Origin: Lycocorax pyrrhopterus obiensis
Lineage: Eukaryota; Chordata; Aves; Passeriformes; Paradisaeidae
NCBI GenBank assembly: GCA_014706295.1
Contig: JACSVZ010000004.1
Coordinates: 94,217,333 to 94,281,332, forward strand
Length of the DNA stretch: 64,000 bases
Direction: 5' to 3'
This document shows positions 48,286-61,200 of this stretch, in pieces. The notes under the pieces were generated by a model, which saw nothing but the letters and a program-made list of their open reading frames with translations, was not told where the DNA came from and searched no databases. Both the position numbers and the translations under genes were made by a program. Each line of letters begins with the position of its first letter. Positions within the stretch are counted from its first letter, which is position 1.

Positions 48286-49839
48286 TAGTAGCTGCACCCA
48301 AAATGCTGTGTTCACTCCTGGTCTAAACAGAGACAGAAGAATAAAAGATAATATAGGGAAGGGCAGCAAGAATGATTGAACCTGTGCAAAGAAATTCATA
48401 AAAAGAAAGAGATAGTTTCTTTTAGGTAGAAATTAATAGAAGGTGGCATGAAAAATTATGTTTATTATTATTGTTACTAGTGACATTTGTGATGACATTA
48501 TTATTATTGCGATATTTTGTGTATCTCATGAGAAAATAAGATGATGTGGCCTCCTTGCTGAATGATACTGAAACCCAGACACACTTCAGTCAAAGAGTAA
48601 ATGATCTTTATGGTAAGAATATCCTGCGTTTTGACATGGAATATCATGGTTTATGTAAGCTGGTATGAGACATGAGGAAATTTGTATCTTTTGTGGGCCT
48701 GGGAGGCACTCTGGCACCAGGTGATTCCTGACTGCTCCACTCCTTTTCTGAGCTCTGCAGCTGTAAACCAATGCTGTGTAAAAGTGTTGGATATACAAGG
48801 GGAAATTCCTCTCAGGATATCTTCCAATGTAGAAACATCGATTGCCCTGGAGAAAAGGGGAAGAAATAGGGAGAATATAGCATAAGCATAAGTCTGCTGT
48901 GGAGTTTCTGGTACCAATTAAACATTACAGAAGTGACCATAACATTGCAGCTGTGGTTTTTTTTCAGAGAATTCTTTGAGTAAAACTCCTTCTGAATTAA
49001 AAATCTGATTTTTTTTCCATGTAATGGATAATATTCTTCTTCTTAACTGAACTTTTCTTCGTCTTTGGAACTTGTCTGCAGCCTTTTTCTAAAATCTTCA
49101 TTCTTATGATGCCTCACTCCTAGCTAACTAATTTCTCTCTGTTTCCTATTCTATTCCCAATTATAGTTTCCTTTTTAAAAGGCCTGCTCTTCTTTCCCCT
49201 AGTTTTCAACAAGTATTTCAAAATTCTGACTTGTAAATATTGTCTTTGTCTGGTTTCTTTTTTTCTTGCATAAATATCTAGCACCCTTATTTTCTTCATA
49301 TCCCTCAAGTGTTGTTTCCTCTATTGCTAAGTCTGTCTGCCCCCCACAGTTATTTTTATGGCATCTATCCTAGATGTGTATCCCCCCTTTTTCTTTTCAT
49401 TTGTTGTTTCCCCTGCACAATTCTGCATCTCTGTGGACAGCAGCTCCAACCTCTGGGAAGATGAGGGAAATTGATAGTGGCAATTGACAGATGGTCTCTT
49501 TTTCTATCTGATAATGATGCTAAACTAGCAATGAAATCTTAGATCTGTCTTAAAAAGTACCAGAGTATCACTCTCCAACAGAAAGAAAATTAAGTCTCAA
49601 CCAGGTTTAACCAAACAGTAAAATTATAAATCCCTCCAAATAACTCTACAAACAAGAAAACAAAAAATACACGTGCTAAACAACTACCTCCAACTTTTCG
49701 GTTTGCCTGGAAAATGTTGAGGATAGGAAAAAGAGGAGGCTACTAAGTGGCACAGATTGTGAACTATGGGCTGTAGATAGAGCTTGACAGATGTCCAGTG
49801 TTTGACAGGCCTCTAGCATTCAAATTACTCTCAGATTAG
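48286..49839. other. Unique, partly pyrimidine-rich intergenic sequence
   Basis: No gene is recognised. T/C-rich stretches occupy about 49000-49440; TTATTATT words lie near 48460-48510. Confidence 0.5.
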
Positions 49840-50060
49840 CCAGCACATCTCCAGTAATAAAAGAGAGTAATGATTTCAGCTCTCTTATTTATTCATTTTA
49901 CACTGAGTCTGAAAGCCATAAAACACTGCACTGATAGATGTAAATTGTCTCAGACAATTAGCTCCTATTGTGCAAAAGCAAATTTGAAGTCTCTCCAGTT
50001 TAATAAGCAAGATGCCTTGGATTGAATTTCAAATATTAGTGAAGTAAACAAAAAGAGAAA
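49840..50060. promoter_or_regulatory. Candidate conserved non-coding element with 17-bp palindrome
   Basis: Contains AATTGTCTCAGACAATT at 49943-49959: 8-base perfect arms around a single C, including inverted ATTGT/ACAAT words resembling SOX half-sites. Flanks read AGAGAGTAATGATTTCAGC and TATTGTGCAAAAGCAAATT, both typical of regulatory DNA. No coding frame fits. Function is inferred. Confidence 0.25.
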
Positions 50061-51065
50061 AAAAAGGCTTATAGTGGGCAGACAGATGTGTAATGTCCAG
50101 GGTGTGACTGGAAAGCACTGTTAGGAACATAAATCTGCAACAGGGACACTTCAGCTGCTCAAATGCATATTTGCCTATCCTTTGTGTATTATTGAATAAT
50201 AAACTGTTCTAAAAATCATTAATATTTTTTTCTTCTCTTTATAGCATTCTTTGGTTTGATTGCAAGGTCTAGACAGAGTCATGATGTTTACCATTCCTTC
50301 CCCAAACAGTTACTCGGTCTCTTCAACTCAGAAAATCTCTCTGCAGTGTCTGTCAGATTTTTCAGTAAAAAACTCCCCAAAAAGATTTCTACCTATGATC
50401 AGTCAGCAAAGTCATTCAAAACAGTTCAGGTAATTTCCCTCTTATGGTGCCAAAGACAAGTCAGTCTAGACATTTCAACTTGTACTGTGATATTTCCCAA
50501 GGTCTATTTTTTTTTACAGCTTTAAGATTTCCTGGGAATGAGCCATGGATTTGAAGCAATGGAATGCACTGTAGGCTTGAATAAAAAGTTCAAGATCTAG
50601 CAAAGTGGATGCAAATTCTTATGTGTATTGATTATTCAGTCCATCCTTGCCTTGCTGAAATTTATTTCTCTTGTTTGTCCTGATAGCTTTGCATTTGGAG
50701 GAGCATTGAACCCTTGTCATTCAAAAAGGAGTTTGAAAGAAGTGTGGGAAGTGATGGCTTAATTGGCTCCAGATTTAAGGCATCCTGTATCCTTGTGGAC
50801 ATTAAAAATTCATGGTTGCATTTGTATAAATGAAAACCATGACAGATGCAGAGCAAATGTAAGGAATCCCAGAAGCATCAGAATTATCACCCTTTTGCTG
50901 GACTTGTGCAACAGCTAACACAGTGTCCCCAGCATGCCAGAGTGATGCTGTCGAAGCATCTAGCACAACCTCCTGTGCTGCATATCCAGTCACAGCAGCT
51001 CAACACACCCTCCTTCAGTTGTTTCAGGGCTGCCAGTCTCGTTTAACTGTTTCATCTTTGAAGTT
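50061..51065. other. Unique intergenic sequence
   Basis: No gene is recognised. Overlapping plus and minus frames near 50800-51110 are alanine/glutamine-rich by composition only (many CAG/GCT words). Confidence 0.45.
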
Positions 51066-51263
51066 ATGTCAAAGGGCTTCTGTGAAGTTGACATTGAAGC
51101 TGAAACAGTAGCAAAAGCTGAAACTGGATGGTCTGTCCTGGTTTCCACAAATCAGGTGGGAAAGGTAGTTGGGATCTACACATCACCACTTCACAGCAGC
51201 ACTGATAACTATTCTTTTGTACTCCAGCTATGTGTTCTGTCATTTCACATCATTGGTCCCTAA
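51066..51263 (+). other. Short ATG-started open frame, unrecognised
   Basis: A 65-codon frame reads MSKGFCEVDIEAETVAKAET at its start and continues TNQVGKVVGIYTSPLHSS. It looks more protein-like than most frames here, but there is no family match I can name, no upstream continuation, no Kozak-quality context claim and no splice evidence. It could be chance or a remnant of an old exon or transposon. Confidence 0.15.
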
Positions 51264-52819
51264 ACAGTAAGTTAATTTTTCAGTGTTGTGAGGGAGAAAA
51301 ACATTATAAATGTGAGATTAAAATAAATAATATGTTTACTATAACACAAATAACCAATAGAAAAGAGAAAATCGTCCCAGGATATCTTTTGGTGACTCTG
51401 ACCTTTGATACCTAGAGCATACTTCATCAGTAAAAGAGGGCTGCAAGGGATATCAATTAATTATTATGAAGAGACAGCAGCACCTGAAGAAAAAGACCTG
51501 GTTTTCCTTTACCCTAAGGCTTTTTCCACTGCACTAACAGTGCAAATGAACTTACATAGTGTGTGAAAATTGCATTTGCAGTGGTGGAAGATCAAAATGG
51601 GCTTTTGTATGTATGTCAATTGGATTCTCTCTCTCTGTTTCCTGCCTTCCAACACACCTGCTCTTGTGAGGAGAAAGGTTCTGAAGGACACGCTATCTGT
51701 ATTAACAGTACCAGTGTGGTCAGCTTTTTTCACAAAGATTGTTTCAACTTGAAGTTGGTTCCAAAACAATAGCTGTCTAAAAGGAGGCTTCTCTGGAGTT
51801 TCATTCTTGGATGTCAAGATGATTAAATATATGCTTTGCTCTACCAGTGAAAACTGAGAACAATGTATATGATTTTGTACACACAAGTACAAATTGTGTG
51901 TATAGAAGGTACGTATTTAAAACCCTATGCTCCCTCAAACTCTGAACTGTGTATCAACAGGCTATAGTCCTAATAAGCTTTTTCAGGTAAACCAAATAGT
52001 AACAGCATTAGTTTCTTATCTATAAATTTAAATTTTCATTCAGCACATGTTATCTTCCAGCCTTTAGCAAATGTTCTTTAAAAAGTCCTTGAGACTAGTC
52101 CCAAGAGCAACTGTTGACCATCTCTATATAAAATACACTCCAGCTTGCTAGTCTTGTCTGTTGTCTTTTCTCCTTTCTTCTATGGCTGGTCAAAACCACA
52201 TTCTTGTTCAGGAAACCATGTTCAGCAATTATGAGTTGGTTTAAGGAAAGGTAACATTTTTTTTCTGTGTTGTTTACCCTATGCTCTTAGTTATTTTGTA
52301 TTTCAACATTCAGCATAAACTTTACACGGCTTTACATGACTCTTCTTTCTGAAGAATGATCCAAGCCATGCTTCTTTTTTAAGAGGAAGAAATAAATGAC
52401 AAAATCTTAAAGCAGACCTGACTGTGTTAATGTCTCTTTTCTCTCTCTCTTCTGCTTTTATTTTATAGAGCTCAAGATAATTGTAAGACTTATTTTAATT
52501 TCATTTGCAAAATCTAAGTCCACTTGATCATCTCAGTCAATTTTTGGCAACCTATATTATCACTGTTTTTCCTAACCTTTAATGTACATAATGTATAACT
52601 TTCATTGCTGATTAATACCCTTCTTCATTTCCTGTAGGCACTCTGCTTGCTCCAAATATCCTCTTTAAGGTGCTATTAATTGAGCATGAGATTACATAAT
52701 TTTCATGTCTGTGTAAAGTGTTTTTGAAATCTCGGAATTTAACACATTTCTTTAAAGCCAATATTATAGTTTAGCAAATATGGGTATCTATCAGCATATC
52801 TGCACAATCCATACCAGTT
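51264..52819. other. Unique intergenic sequence
   Basis: No gene is recognised. The minus frame at 51509-51892 (127 codons) has no family signature. Confidence 0.5.
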
Positions 52820-53105
52820 GGTGTCAAAGTAGTAATTAAATACAGTGCAAAAGCAAATCAGGTCCTCCAAATGTTAATCTCATTATCACCTTCTCAGCCT
52901 CGCTTGCCAGAAAGTTAACAGCCGTTAAAGCTCTGCTGCTCATCCAATCAGAATATTAAATTAATCAGTATGGCCTGACACAAATATTGCCAGTGGTGTT
53001 AATCCTTTGCTTTGTACATAGCAAATGGGGAAATAAGCGTCAGTCTATGGGGCTTGATGAATTCCTATTAATATTTCAAATCTGCAACGCGCTTTGGAAT
53101 GTTTT
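52820..53105. promoter_or_regulatory. Candidate conserved non-coding element / enhancer
   Basis: This is the best regulatory-looking block in the window. It holds TAATTA at 52833-52838, a CCAAT word at 52944-52948, AAATTAATCA at 52958-52967, TTAATCC (OTX/PITX-type core) at 52999-53005, followed by CTTTGCTTTGTACATAG (SOX/TCF-like CTTTG words), and GCAACGCGC with two CpGs near 53085. There are no simple repeats and no coding frame. Conservation is inferred from appearance. Confidence 0.35.
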
Positions 53106-55499
53106 ATGTCTTGGTGTGCAATGAAAAGTTTCTCAGAGACTGGAAAATGCACCTCATGTCTGGTTCCCAGGCTCTTTCCCTCATCTCTGTTCCCCTAGCA
53201 ATGCTCATAGATAGCTGCCTCTCTCTTCCCTCTCTCTGTGCCATCATATGACTTCCTGGCAAATTTTTAAAAATGTGCCAACAGTGTCTGAAATCAGATA
53301 TGATTAGATGGATGTATCCAGACAGGCTCCAGCATTCAACAGGCATGTGTTGTAGGGAGACATCTGAACCACAGTGTAACATTGATCCTTTAAATATATG
53401 CTGGGTATCACAAAAGCTATATAGTAATTCTTTTTTTTTTTTCCATAAGCAGACAAACGTGAAAACAGTGGCTGAAAGAACCTCCTGTGCTGTAAATCTT
53501 GGCTAATGAAAGTCGTCATGTTCTCAGAGCCTTGGATACTGTTCGGCTGAGGCCTTTGCCCTGCCTTTGTTATGATACTTGCATCTAAGCCATGATCCTG
53601 TCAGAATTAATCATAGATAATAAAAAAATATTAAATGTACATAATTCCACCTTTCATGTGGATGCTTCCATTTATAAATAATGCACATATATAAAGAGCA
53701 TGTTTACAACCTTCCAGAATAACAACTGTGTGCACATCCCTGTGTATGGATGGATGTATACACATGAGAATGCACATATATGGGAGAACATGTATACACA
53801 TATATCCATGTGTAGAGAGCTACTTAAATATTTTTGGATGTGCATATTTATATAAACACAAAATATACATACACACATGTACTCATGCTGCAAGAGGAAT
53901 AAATATTCATTGCTCATTTTAATAATTCATCATAATAAATATTTATATAACATACACAATGATGTGTTGTGGTATAAATGTTTTAGTGGCATGAGATGGG
54001 GCTGAATACATTATTTATGAGTGACAAAGCCACAACTAAGTCATGCAGGTCAGCAATAAAATCTTTCCAATTCACTTTCATAAAATTCTTATGTACTGTC
54101 AAGAGAAGAACTATTTATCAAATGCCTAGAACTGTTACAATTTTGTTATTCCTGCTTTTTTCCTCTATTAATGCTCTTCAATCTGACCATAAATAATCCA
54201 AAAAGACTGCAAATATGTACATAAAATTAACATTTTCAAACATTATTTTGATAAATATAAAGTCAGTTGTCATTCATTAACAGCGAGTAAAGACAGCGTT
54301 GATACAAAGGCTTTATTACACTGAAATTATCTATAAGTTTTGAAAGCAAACCTGTGGTTCTGATAAGAACAGGGGAAAGAACAAAGCAAATATAATACAA
54401 GGACAACAACTTCTCCAAGATTCAAAGTTACACATTTTGAGGTTTTGTCAGGTGTAAATGCTGGAAAAGCTCATAGGGAATGATGTTATTGGTGGTAGTA
54501 TGATTTTCTTTTTTCTCACTTAACAGACATTTGTCTGAAGCTGTGTAGAGTTGTGGAATAGTCAAGTCAGCCTTAGAGGAGGAGGATTAGTAGCAGGAAA
54601 AAGATGAGGCAGATAGAGGAAACTGATAAGTTGAAGAAGCAGAGGATGAATTTCATTTATAGCATGGTTTAGCAATTTATCATACAGCTAGACAATTTAT
54701 CCCATTGCTATTGTCGTTATTCATGCAGTAATGTTCATTTGTTTGCATGCTTTTACCTCTGTCTTTTCGCTAGTTTAGGTACAAGGTGCATTTGTTCAGG
54801 TCTGTAAGATAATATAAAAAAACCCCACAATGTATCTTTCCCTATGTCATAACATATGGAGTGATGACAGGAAATTACTGGTATAAATACAGATAATTCT
54901 GGATAAAAATGCATCCACATCAAAAAGTACTCAACCTAGGCAAATAAGCAAGTAGGATTTTGAAAAATCTGAGTGTAAGGGGACACCTTGAGTAGAGATC
55001 TTTAATTGTGATTGTCTGGAAAAAAATGCTTTAAATTGGAATAGTGTGGACTAAAAGCTCCTCTGTGAATAATAGTTCTGTATACTTTCACTCTCATACA
55101 TATATATATTTGTATACATGCATGCTTTTTTAAAATTTTATTTTTTATACATGATCTCTTACATCTGTTGTTTGGAAAAAAAATTAAAGAGGTTGTACCA
55201 GGCAAAATAATATTTTTCCACTACTACGTTAGCAAACAACTGCAGATACCAATACCTTGCACCCCCCTGCAACACGATACCAATATCTCTTCTTCCAAGC
55301 CCCTAAGCTTAACTGTGCATATTTTCATTAATTATAATTTGGAGGAGATGCAGAGTTTCTTTGAGGTGACAGACAAACAGCAGGATATCATGAATATGTA
55401 TTGCATGTCTGAGAAAATAAATTAACAGGGGCCATCCACTCTGGTGACCCACTTAGGCTGTCATTGATGAGTGTGACAGGAAGGTTCTGTAAGAACTAA
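53106..55499. other. Unique intergenic sequence with a CA/TA tract
   Basis: No gene is recognised. A degenerate alternating TATG/CACATATA tract covers about 53740-53885. (TA)n-rich words recur near 55095-55125. Confidence 0.5.
53740..53885. repeat. Degenerate TG/TA alternating tract
   Basis: GTATGGATGGATGTATACAC, GCACATATATGGG, ATGTATACACATATATCC and similar words: a decayed purine-pyrimidine microsatellite. Confidence 0.65.
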
Positions 55500-55675
55500 A
55501 TTTGCATGACAGACTTTTCTCCTGATCAACTAATTTACCCTATGCATTTAGATTATTTTAAGCACTACACAGCAGTCAGATAATTAATCACTAAATCACC
55601 AATAGTGACATTAAGGTACAAGCAATACATTATTGCTGATTACCACTTAAAACTCAGGCTTGTCGGGCTTCAGCT
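55500..55675. promoter_or_regulatory. Candidate conserved non-coding element
   Basis: It has CAGATAATTAATCACTAAATC near 55576-55597, CACCAATAGTGACATTAAGG after it, and the small inverted repeat AGCAAT-ACATT-ATTGCT at 55621-55637 followed by GATTACC. Dense TAAT and CCAAT words, no simple repeat and no coding frame. The call is inference only. Confidence 0.28.
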
Positions 55676-58189
55676 CAAAAATTGGTGTAATCTTACACTG
55701 AGTAATAAAATATGTGATCTGATATGTTCATAAGGTTAGATGTTTGAGGAAAGAGATTGATACTCTATAAATAAATGCATTTTGTTTTTCTTTATGACAA
55801 ATATGAAAAAAAATATGAAAAAATATGTAAATTCCCACTGAAGTACCTGGTTGCCACCAGTTATTAGGTTATTCTATTAAACATGGGTTCTATTAAGCTT
55901 AAGTGTCTTAAAGTCCCTAGTGTGAAAAGGTTTGTGTGCATGCACATATATCTGCATACATATAAGTGTATAAATATATGAATGAAACATCGTTTTCTGT
56001 GGCTCAGATATCTTCATACAAACATGCACACCTCCAGCCAAACTAATCTAACCCTTAGAAGAATATAAACATATATGGAATTATAATAGAATGGGTTTCT
56101 AAAAATATAATAACATTACAAGGTGCGTTTATGTGATGCATCAGAAACACGCAGAGAGCGTCTTCCTGTGCTGTAGATTTTTACTGATTCATATTAACTT
56201 GATTCAATGCCTGTAGCAGCATATGAGTCTTCAGATGCTTTCTTAGTGAGTTGAGTTTGGCCTTAAAGTTGTACCATGCAGGCCAGATATAAACTATCAT
56301 GTATTTTAACAAATGCCTCAATGAAGGCATGTAAAAAGTAAAGCAAAAAAGGCCACCTTGTCTCTTAACAACTCAAAAATTAAGAATAGAATTTTTAAGT
56401 CTTTTCTAGCAGGCATACAAAAAACTCTCAACTCTAAAAATGACATCTGCAATCCTATTAATTACATGGGGAAAGCCAACAGCCTATAAAACTTTATTTT
56501 GAAAACTGGGACAAAACTTGTGGTGTTTGCCTGGTTTTGACTGACTTTAGACTTTAGACTACATGTTTTTGATAACAGCAGAAAGCTCCAGCACCAAATT
56601 CTTTAGCCCGAGAGGCCTTTGACACTTTTGGAGACTTAAGCTTCTTAGTTGGAGGATAACAAATTAGCGTTTGAGACCTGCTGTCTTTAATCTTCTACGC
56701 TTACTTGCAATCAAAGAAACAAGTCAGGTCTAGAAGGCTTATTTATCCTGAGGTGCACCTGGCAAATCACTTGTTTGCAACTCCCTTGCAATGACCAGGA
56801 ATTCATCCATCTGTGCATGTGCCTTGGGTGCCTTTTGGAGAAATCCACCTGTTGGGACATAATAGACTGGAAAAAGCATAATCCATTTGGTAGCCAATGT
56901 AATTCTCTCTACATATAATTAATTAGTTTTCTTTCCCAATCAAAAGCTATTTCTGACTCTCTTTGGGCTTTTTTCTAGGCTTACTGAAGAGTTTTCAACA
57001 GAACTGAAAATGCTCCTGAAGAAAAGTTCTGCAGCTAATATATTTTATAAACCCACCTTGACTCCTATCACTCCGCAATTTCTTTGTAAGCTGAGCTGCA
57101 ATTGTATCTTAAAGGCTTATTTCAGTTCCCAACCAGCAGCTGAGTTTAAGTGACTAGAGGAGCACAGCAAGAGATGAGGCCATTCAAGTCATCAACTGAA
57201 GTACTCTGGAAACTTAGAAAATGTGGAGGGCTGTTTTGTTCAGAAGCACTGTGAGGACAGCTATTCACAATGCACTCTGCAAGTAACAGCACTTTTCCCA
57301 GAAGTCTCTTAAAGTCTGTGTGGAATAAATAAGGCAATAGCTTTCTCGTGCCACCAGCTGAGAACAGGGAATGCTAATGTGCTAGGAAATTGAGCCAGGC
57401 ACCTCAGGCTCTCCACAGTGCAAAGTCCACACCCCAGGCTATGGAGGTGAGAACACAAACAGTAACCTTAGTAACTGCTGATCTGGTTGTTTATCTGTAC
57501 CTACTTTCAGAAATTGGTTTACCTCAATGTGTGTCAGCAAGACAAATTTGTACATATTTAGAGGACAAGTCCCCATCTCCTAAAACTCAAACTACACCTA
57601 TTGTCTCATCCTGGGACATCTCACCTGAAGTTCAGATCAAAGCTGTGCTTCATACATAGCTATGAATATCAGACACTTTGAAAGTTTTCCAGGCAATGCT
57701 GAAACCAATAGGAAGATTTTAAAAAGTGTGATGCTTAGCCCAATCTGACCAAATATATTTTAGACCAGAAGTAACCCAAAATCCGTCTTTGAATAAACTG
57801 AAGTTTGTGAACTTGGAAAATATTTGTTCACATCACATATGTTACCGTGGCAACAAAAAAAAGTGGTTGAAACTGAGACATCTTGTAGAAAAGAGTCCAA
57901 GACTAATTTCAATAGAAAAGAGGGGGGGGAAAAAGTGAAAACAGAAGTCTGAAATCACAGGCTCATATGTAAGTGCTTCAAGGGAGGTGATGGTTTTATC
58001 CTCTGCTCCAAGTCCTCCATATACAGTGAGCATTAAATCTACAGAGAACGTATCAACAAGTCTTTACTGGGATGGGGAATCCAGGATCCATGTCCCACAC
58101 CTGAGTTTGTGAACACAAGTCCATGTTTAAGCTCATGGTCTCTCCACGAACCTTTACAGCAGGAATGAAGGGCTTAGTTCTGTGCCAGC
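55676..58189. other. Unique intergenic sequence
   Basis: No gene is recognised. TA/CA-rich words lie near 55930-55985 and a short tandem ACTTTAG duplication near 56545-56560. Confidence 0.5.
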
Positions 58190-58245
58190 TGCTGCCCCTT
58201 GCGCTGCTCGCGGGCAGGCGGAGGCTGCAGAGCAGCGATGGCAAA
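58190..58245. other. Small CpG cluster
   Basis: Five CpG dinucleotides fall in about 45 bases (GCGCTGCTCGCGGGCAGGCGG and GCAGCGATGG) within DNA that otherwise has very few. It is far too short for a CpG island and has no TATA or initiator arrangement. It may be a GC-rich remnant or a conserved element. Confidence 0.5.
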
Positions 58246-61200
58246 TCCAGATCCCCTCAAAACAGGCAGAATAACACCAGCTATTGCTGAGAGCACGAAT
58301 CTCCTGACTACAGCTTTTCCCCAGAAATAATGCCATACTAATTCTCACTAGTTTGGTGCTCCAATATCTGTCAGTCCATCAGCTGAAAGAGAGGAATTGC
58401 ACCCATTCCTGGAAAGCAGGAAATAAAAAGGAAATCTCTTACAACCTTATTTACTTAGATAAAATGGCGTTATTGACATTCCCTCAAGGTTTGGAATGCT
58501 ACCATAAATCCTCCTGTTTTAATGGGATTAGTGGGCAGAGTTCTCATGTACTTCAAGAAATTTAATATGTACAATTAACCAGGTTTCAAAGTGAGAAAAT
58601 GGGAGGTGAATAATTTTCAGAGAAGAGTGGTTATTGAGCAGAGATGTAAAAAAAGAAGCATGTAGCATGAGATATAAAAGCTAGGAAGTCCTTTCATAAT
58701 TTTATTTATTTTTTTCTTTTTATATTAAATGATGCCTCCGAAAAGTCATCTGTTCCTGAAAGGATATTAATTTTGACCAAGTAATTTTGAACAATGTCAT
58801 ATTGGTAGAACATATTTTTTTATTATTCTGTTCAAATATATTTTTCTTGATTTATATATTTCCTTGAGGGTTTTCTGGATTTTCAAGACCCACCTAGAAA
58901 GAACAGGGCCATGACTAGTGAGCAACTTAATGAAATTCTTCCTGCAGCTAATTTGTGTGGGGACAAAGGCCCTTTGTAAACACTGTTTCTCATACTTGGG
59001 GTTTAAAAAAAACCCACATACCAAAAAAAATGGGCTGTTTTCTGCTCATAAGTCAGTATCTTTTACTTACATTCAATGTAAACAGTGAATTTTTTAGCGC
59101 AAAGGTTTCAGGAAGAAAAGGAACTCTTCCATTTTCCAAACATTAGTAACGTGCAAACTGCAAGTGAAAAGACTTATTTGCATGCTTAACTTAATCATGT
59201 GAATAGGTCTGTTCAGTGTGTGCATGCTTGTTTGCAGAATGGAAGCCCAAAAGACCAATCTTAGTCCCGGTGGAATTAGGAAAGGCTTTACCAATTATTT
59301 CAGTAGAAGCAGGATCATGACATTACATATGAATGAGAATTGATGGTTTAGAGACACGATTGTTTTCAGAGCAACTGTTTTGTACACTGCCAATTTGTCC
59401 AGCTCCCTAAGGTCTGTCAGTGAGTCCCACAATTCCCTATCTTCTCTGGGAAAGATACATACCTCTCCAGTCTTACAACAAGAAGCTGTGAAATTAACCA
59501 TTTAGTTTGGGAAGCAAAGACTTATTTCATAATTCTTAGCAGAAGAATTTTTCTTAATAATTGCTTAAACTGCTTAATAATAACTCAATATTAAACAAGA
59601 ATAGAACAAGAAGCAAAGTGAGATTAACTTACAGCTGACGACTAAAATGCTGTGAACAAGTAGATAATTACCTAGTCTGTGGGGCAAATCCCTACCCAGA
59701 TAATTATTTAATATTTAGTAAACAATTATATTTAAAGGACAATTTGTGGGTGTAAGAAGAGGTACTGTCTATGAAATGCAGCTGACTATTTATTTGAACT
59801 CTTAATTTTTTCATAAGAAAGATTTAGAAATAAAATTAATTTAAGACTGCAATGACAAATACTCTGGTTGAACCTCCAAGTTTACAAACACTCACCAATT
59901 TTTACTTGGCTCATTCTCCACCCTCCTTTCTCTTCTCTTCCTGCTGGGCCCTTTTCCTTTCCCTGAAGTCAAGAAAAAATTAAAAAAGAAATAAAAAAGA
60001 GACTGCAACAAAAAATAACCATGTAACTGTAAAAGCATATTAGTTGGACCAAGTTTTCAGATAAAAAATATAGACTCCAAACATTCCTTTTGCCAAGGTA
60101 AGACGGAGGTTTTTTCAGGTGCTAACAGGTTTCTTTGCCACCTAGAATCAGGTCTAGGATCCATTCATTTGCTTCCCCAAATCCTTTGCCATCCATGTTA
60201 CCAAAGCAGTAACAAATGATAAGCTGGCTGAATGAATTCAGAAGAAATCACTCTTTTTCTTTGGAAAAGGCTGTGGAGTTGCTTAGGGGAAAGACTGGAG
60301 GACAACCTGTTAGCTTTGCTTAATATGGCCCACTAAGGGCAAATCTTTCTGAGGCTTTCCATCCTTGTAAAATATTCAGTAGGTGTGTTCATAATGAAAC
60401 TCAGAGACACAGATGACATCTGTAGGTGTAAAACCAGCCGTCAGCCTCCTGACAGCCTTTGACTTCTTTACACAATCATGGCAGGGAAACACTTTGAAAT
60501 ATTCCTCACCTTCATGTAAGGCTTCACATTGTTCCCTGCCTTTCCTTTCCTCTGCAGCAACCATAATGGAAGTTTCCACTTCTTTTCCTTATCTGGATTT
60601 TCCTTCTTCTGCTTCTAAATGTATCTCCTCTATTCCTCCACTTCTGCAGTCTGTGTGTCCTCAGTCTCCTTTTCTTGGTGCTGCCAGTGTTCTCACCACC
60701 CACCCTGCTTGCTGTCCTTTTCATGCACCTGCAGGCACATTCCTTCCCTTGGCAGCAGCCCCGGATCCCTCTCTAGGCATTTAGCAGCAAGGCACTGCCA
60801 CCTGCAGAGAGCAGCTCCCACAGTGACAACTGCACGGGAAATGGGAAGCATTACAATCTAGCTGCTGGATTTTTGAGGTTTTTACCTTGGATTAGGAATC
60901 AGTTCTACATTTTCTTAAATCCACTCTTATTTTTACTACAAGGTAAATGAAAGCGTTTCTGCTTCAATATTTAAACAGGATAATGATAGTGGAATATCCC
61001 TTGTGATAAAAGCTTACTTTTTAAATATTTTTAATATTAAAATTACAAGGCTAAGTCAAAATCTGACCAGGCTTCAACGGATATTTAGTGAGCCACCTGA
61101 TTTGAACACGGGTTTATCACCTCCTTGTGTGCTGCTGTCTATTGCAAGTGGCAGCGCTACCTATGTTTTTGTGACTTAACATCTAAACTTCTTCAGAGAC

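Noticed and set aside
60413..60861. Serine/proline-rich frames of 123 and 80 codons
   Set aside because: Overlapping frames in a pyrimidine-rich stretch with no domain; composition explains them.
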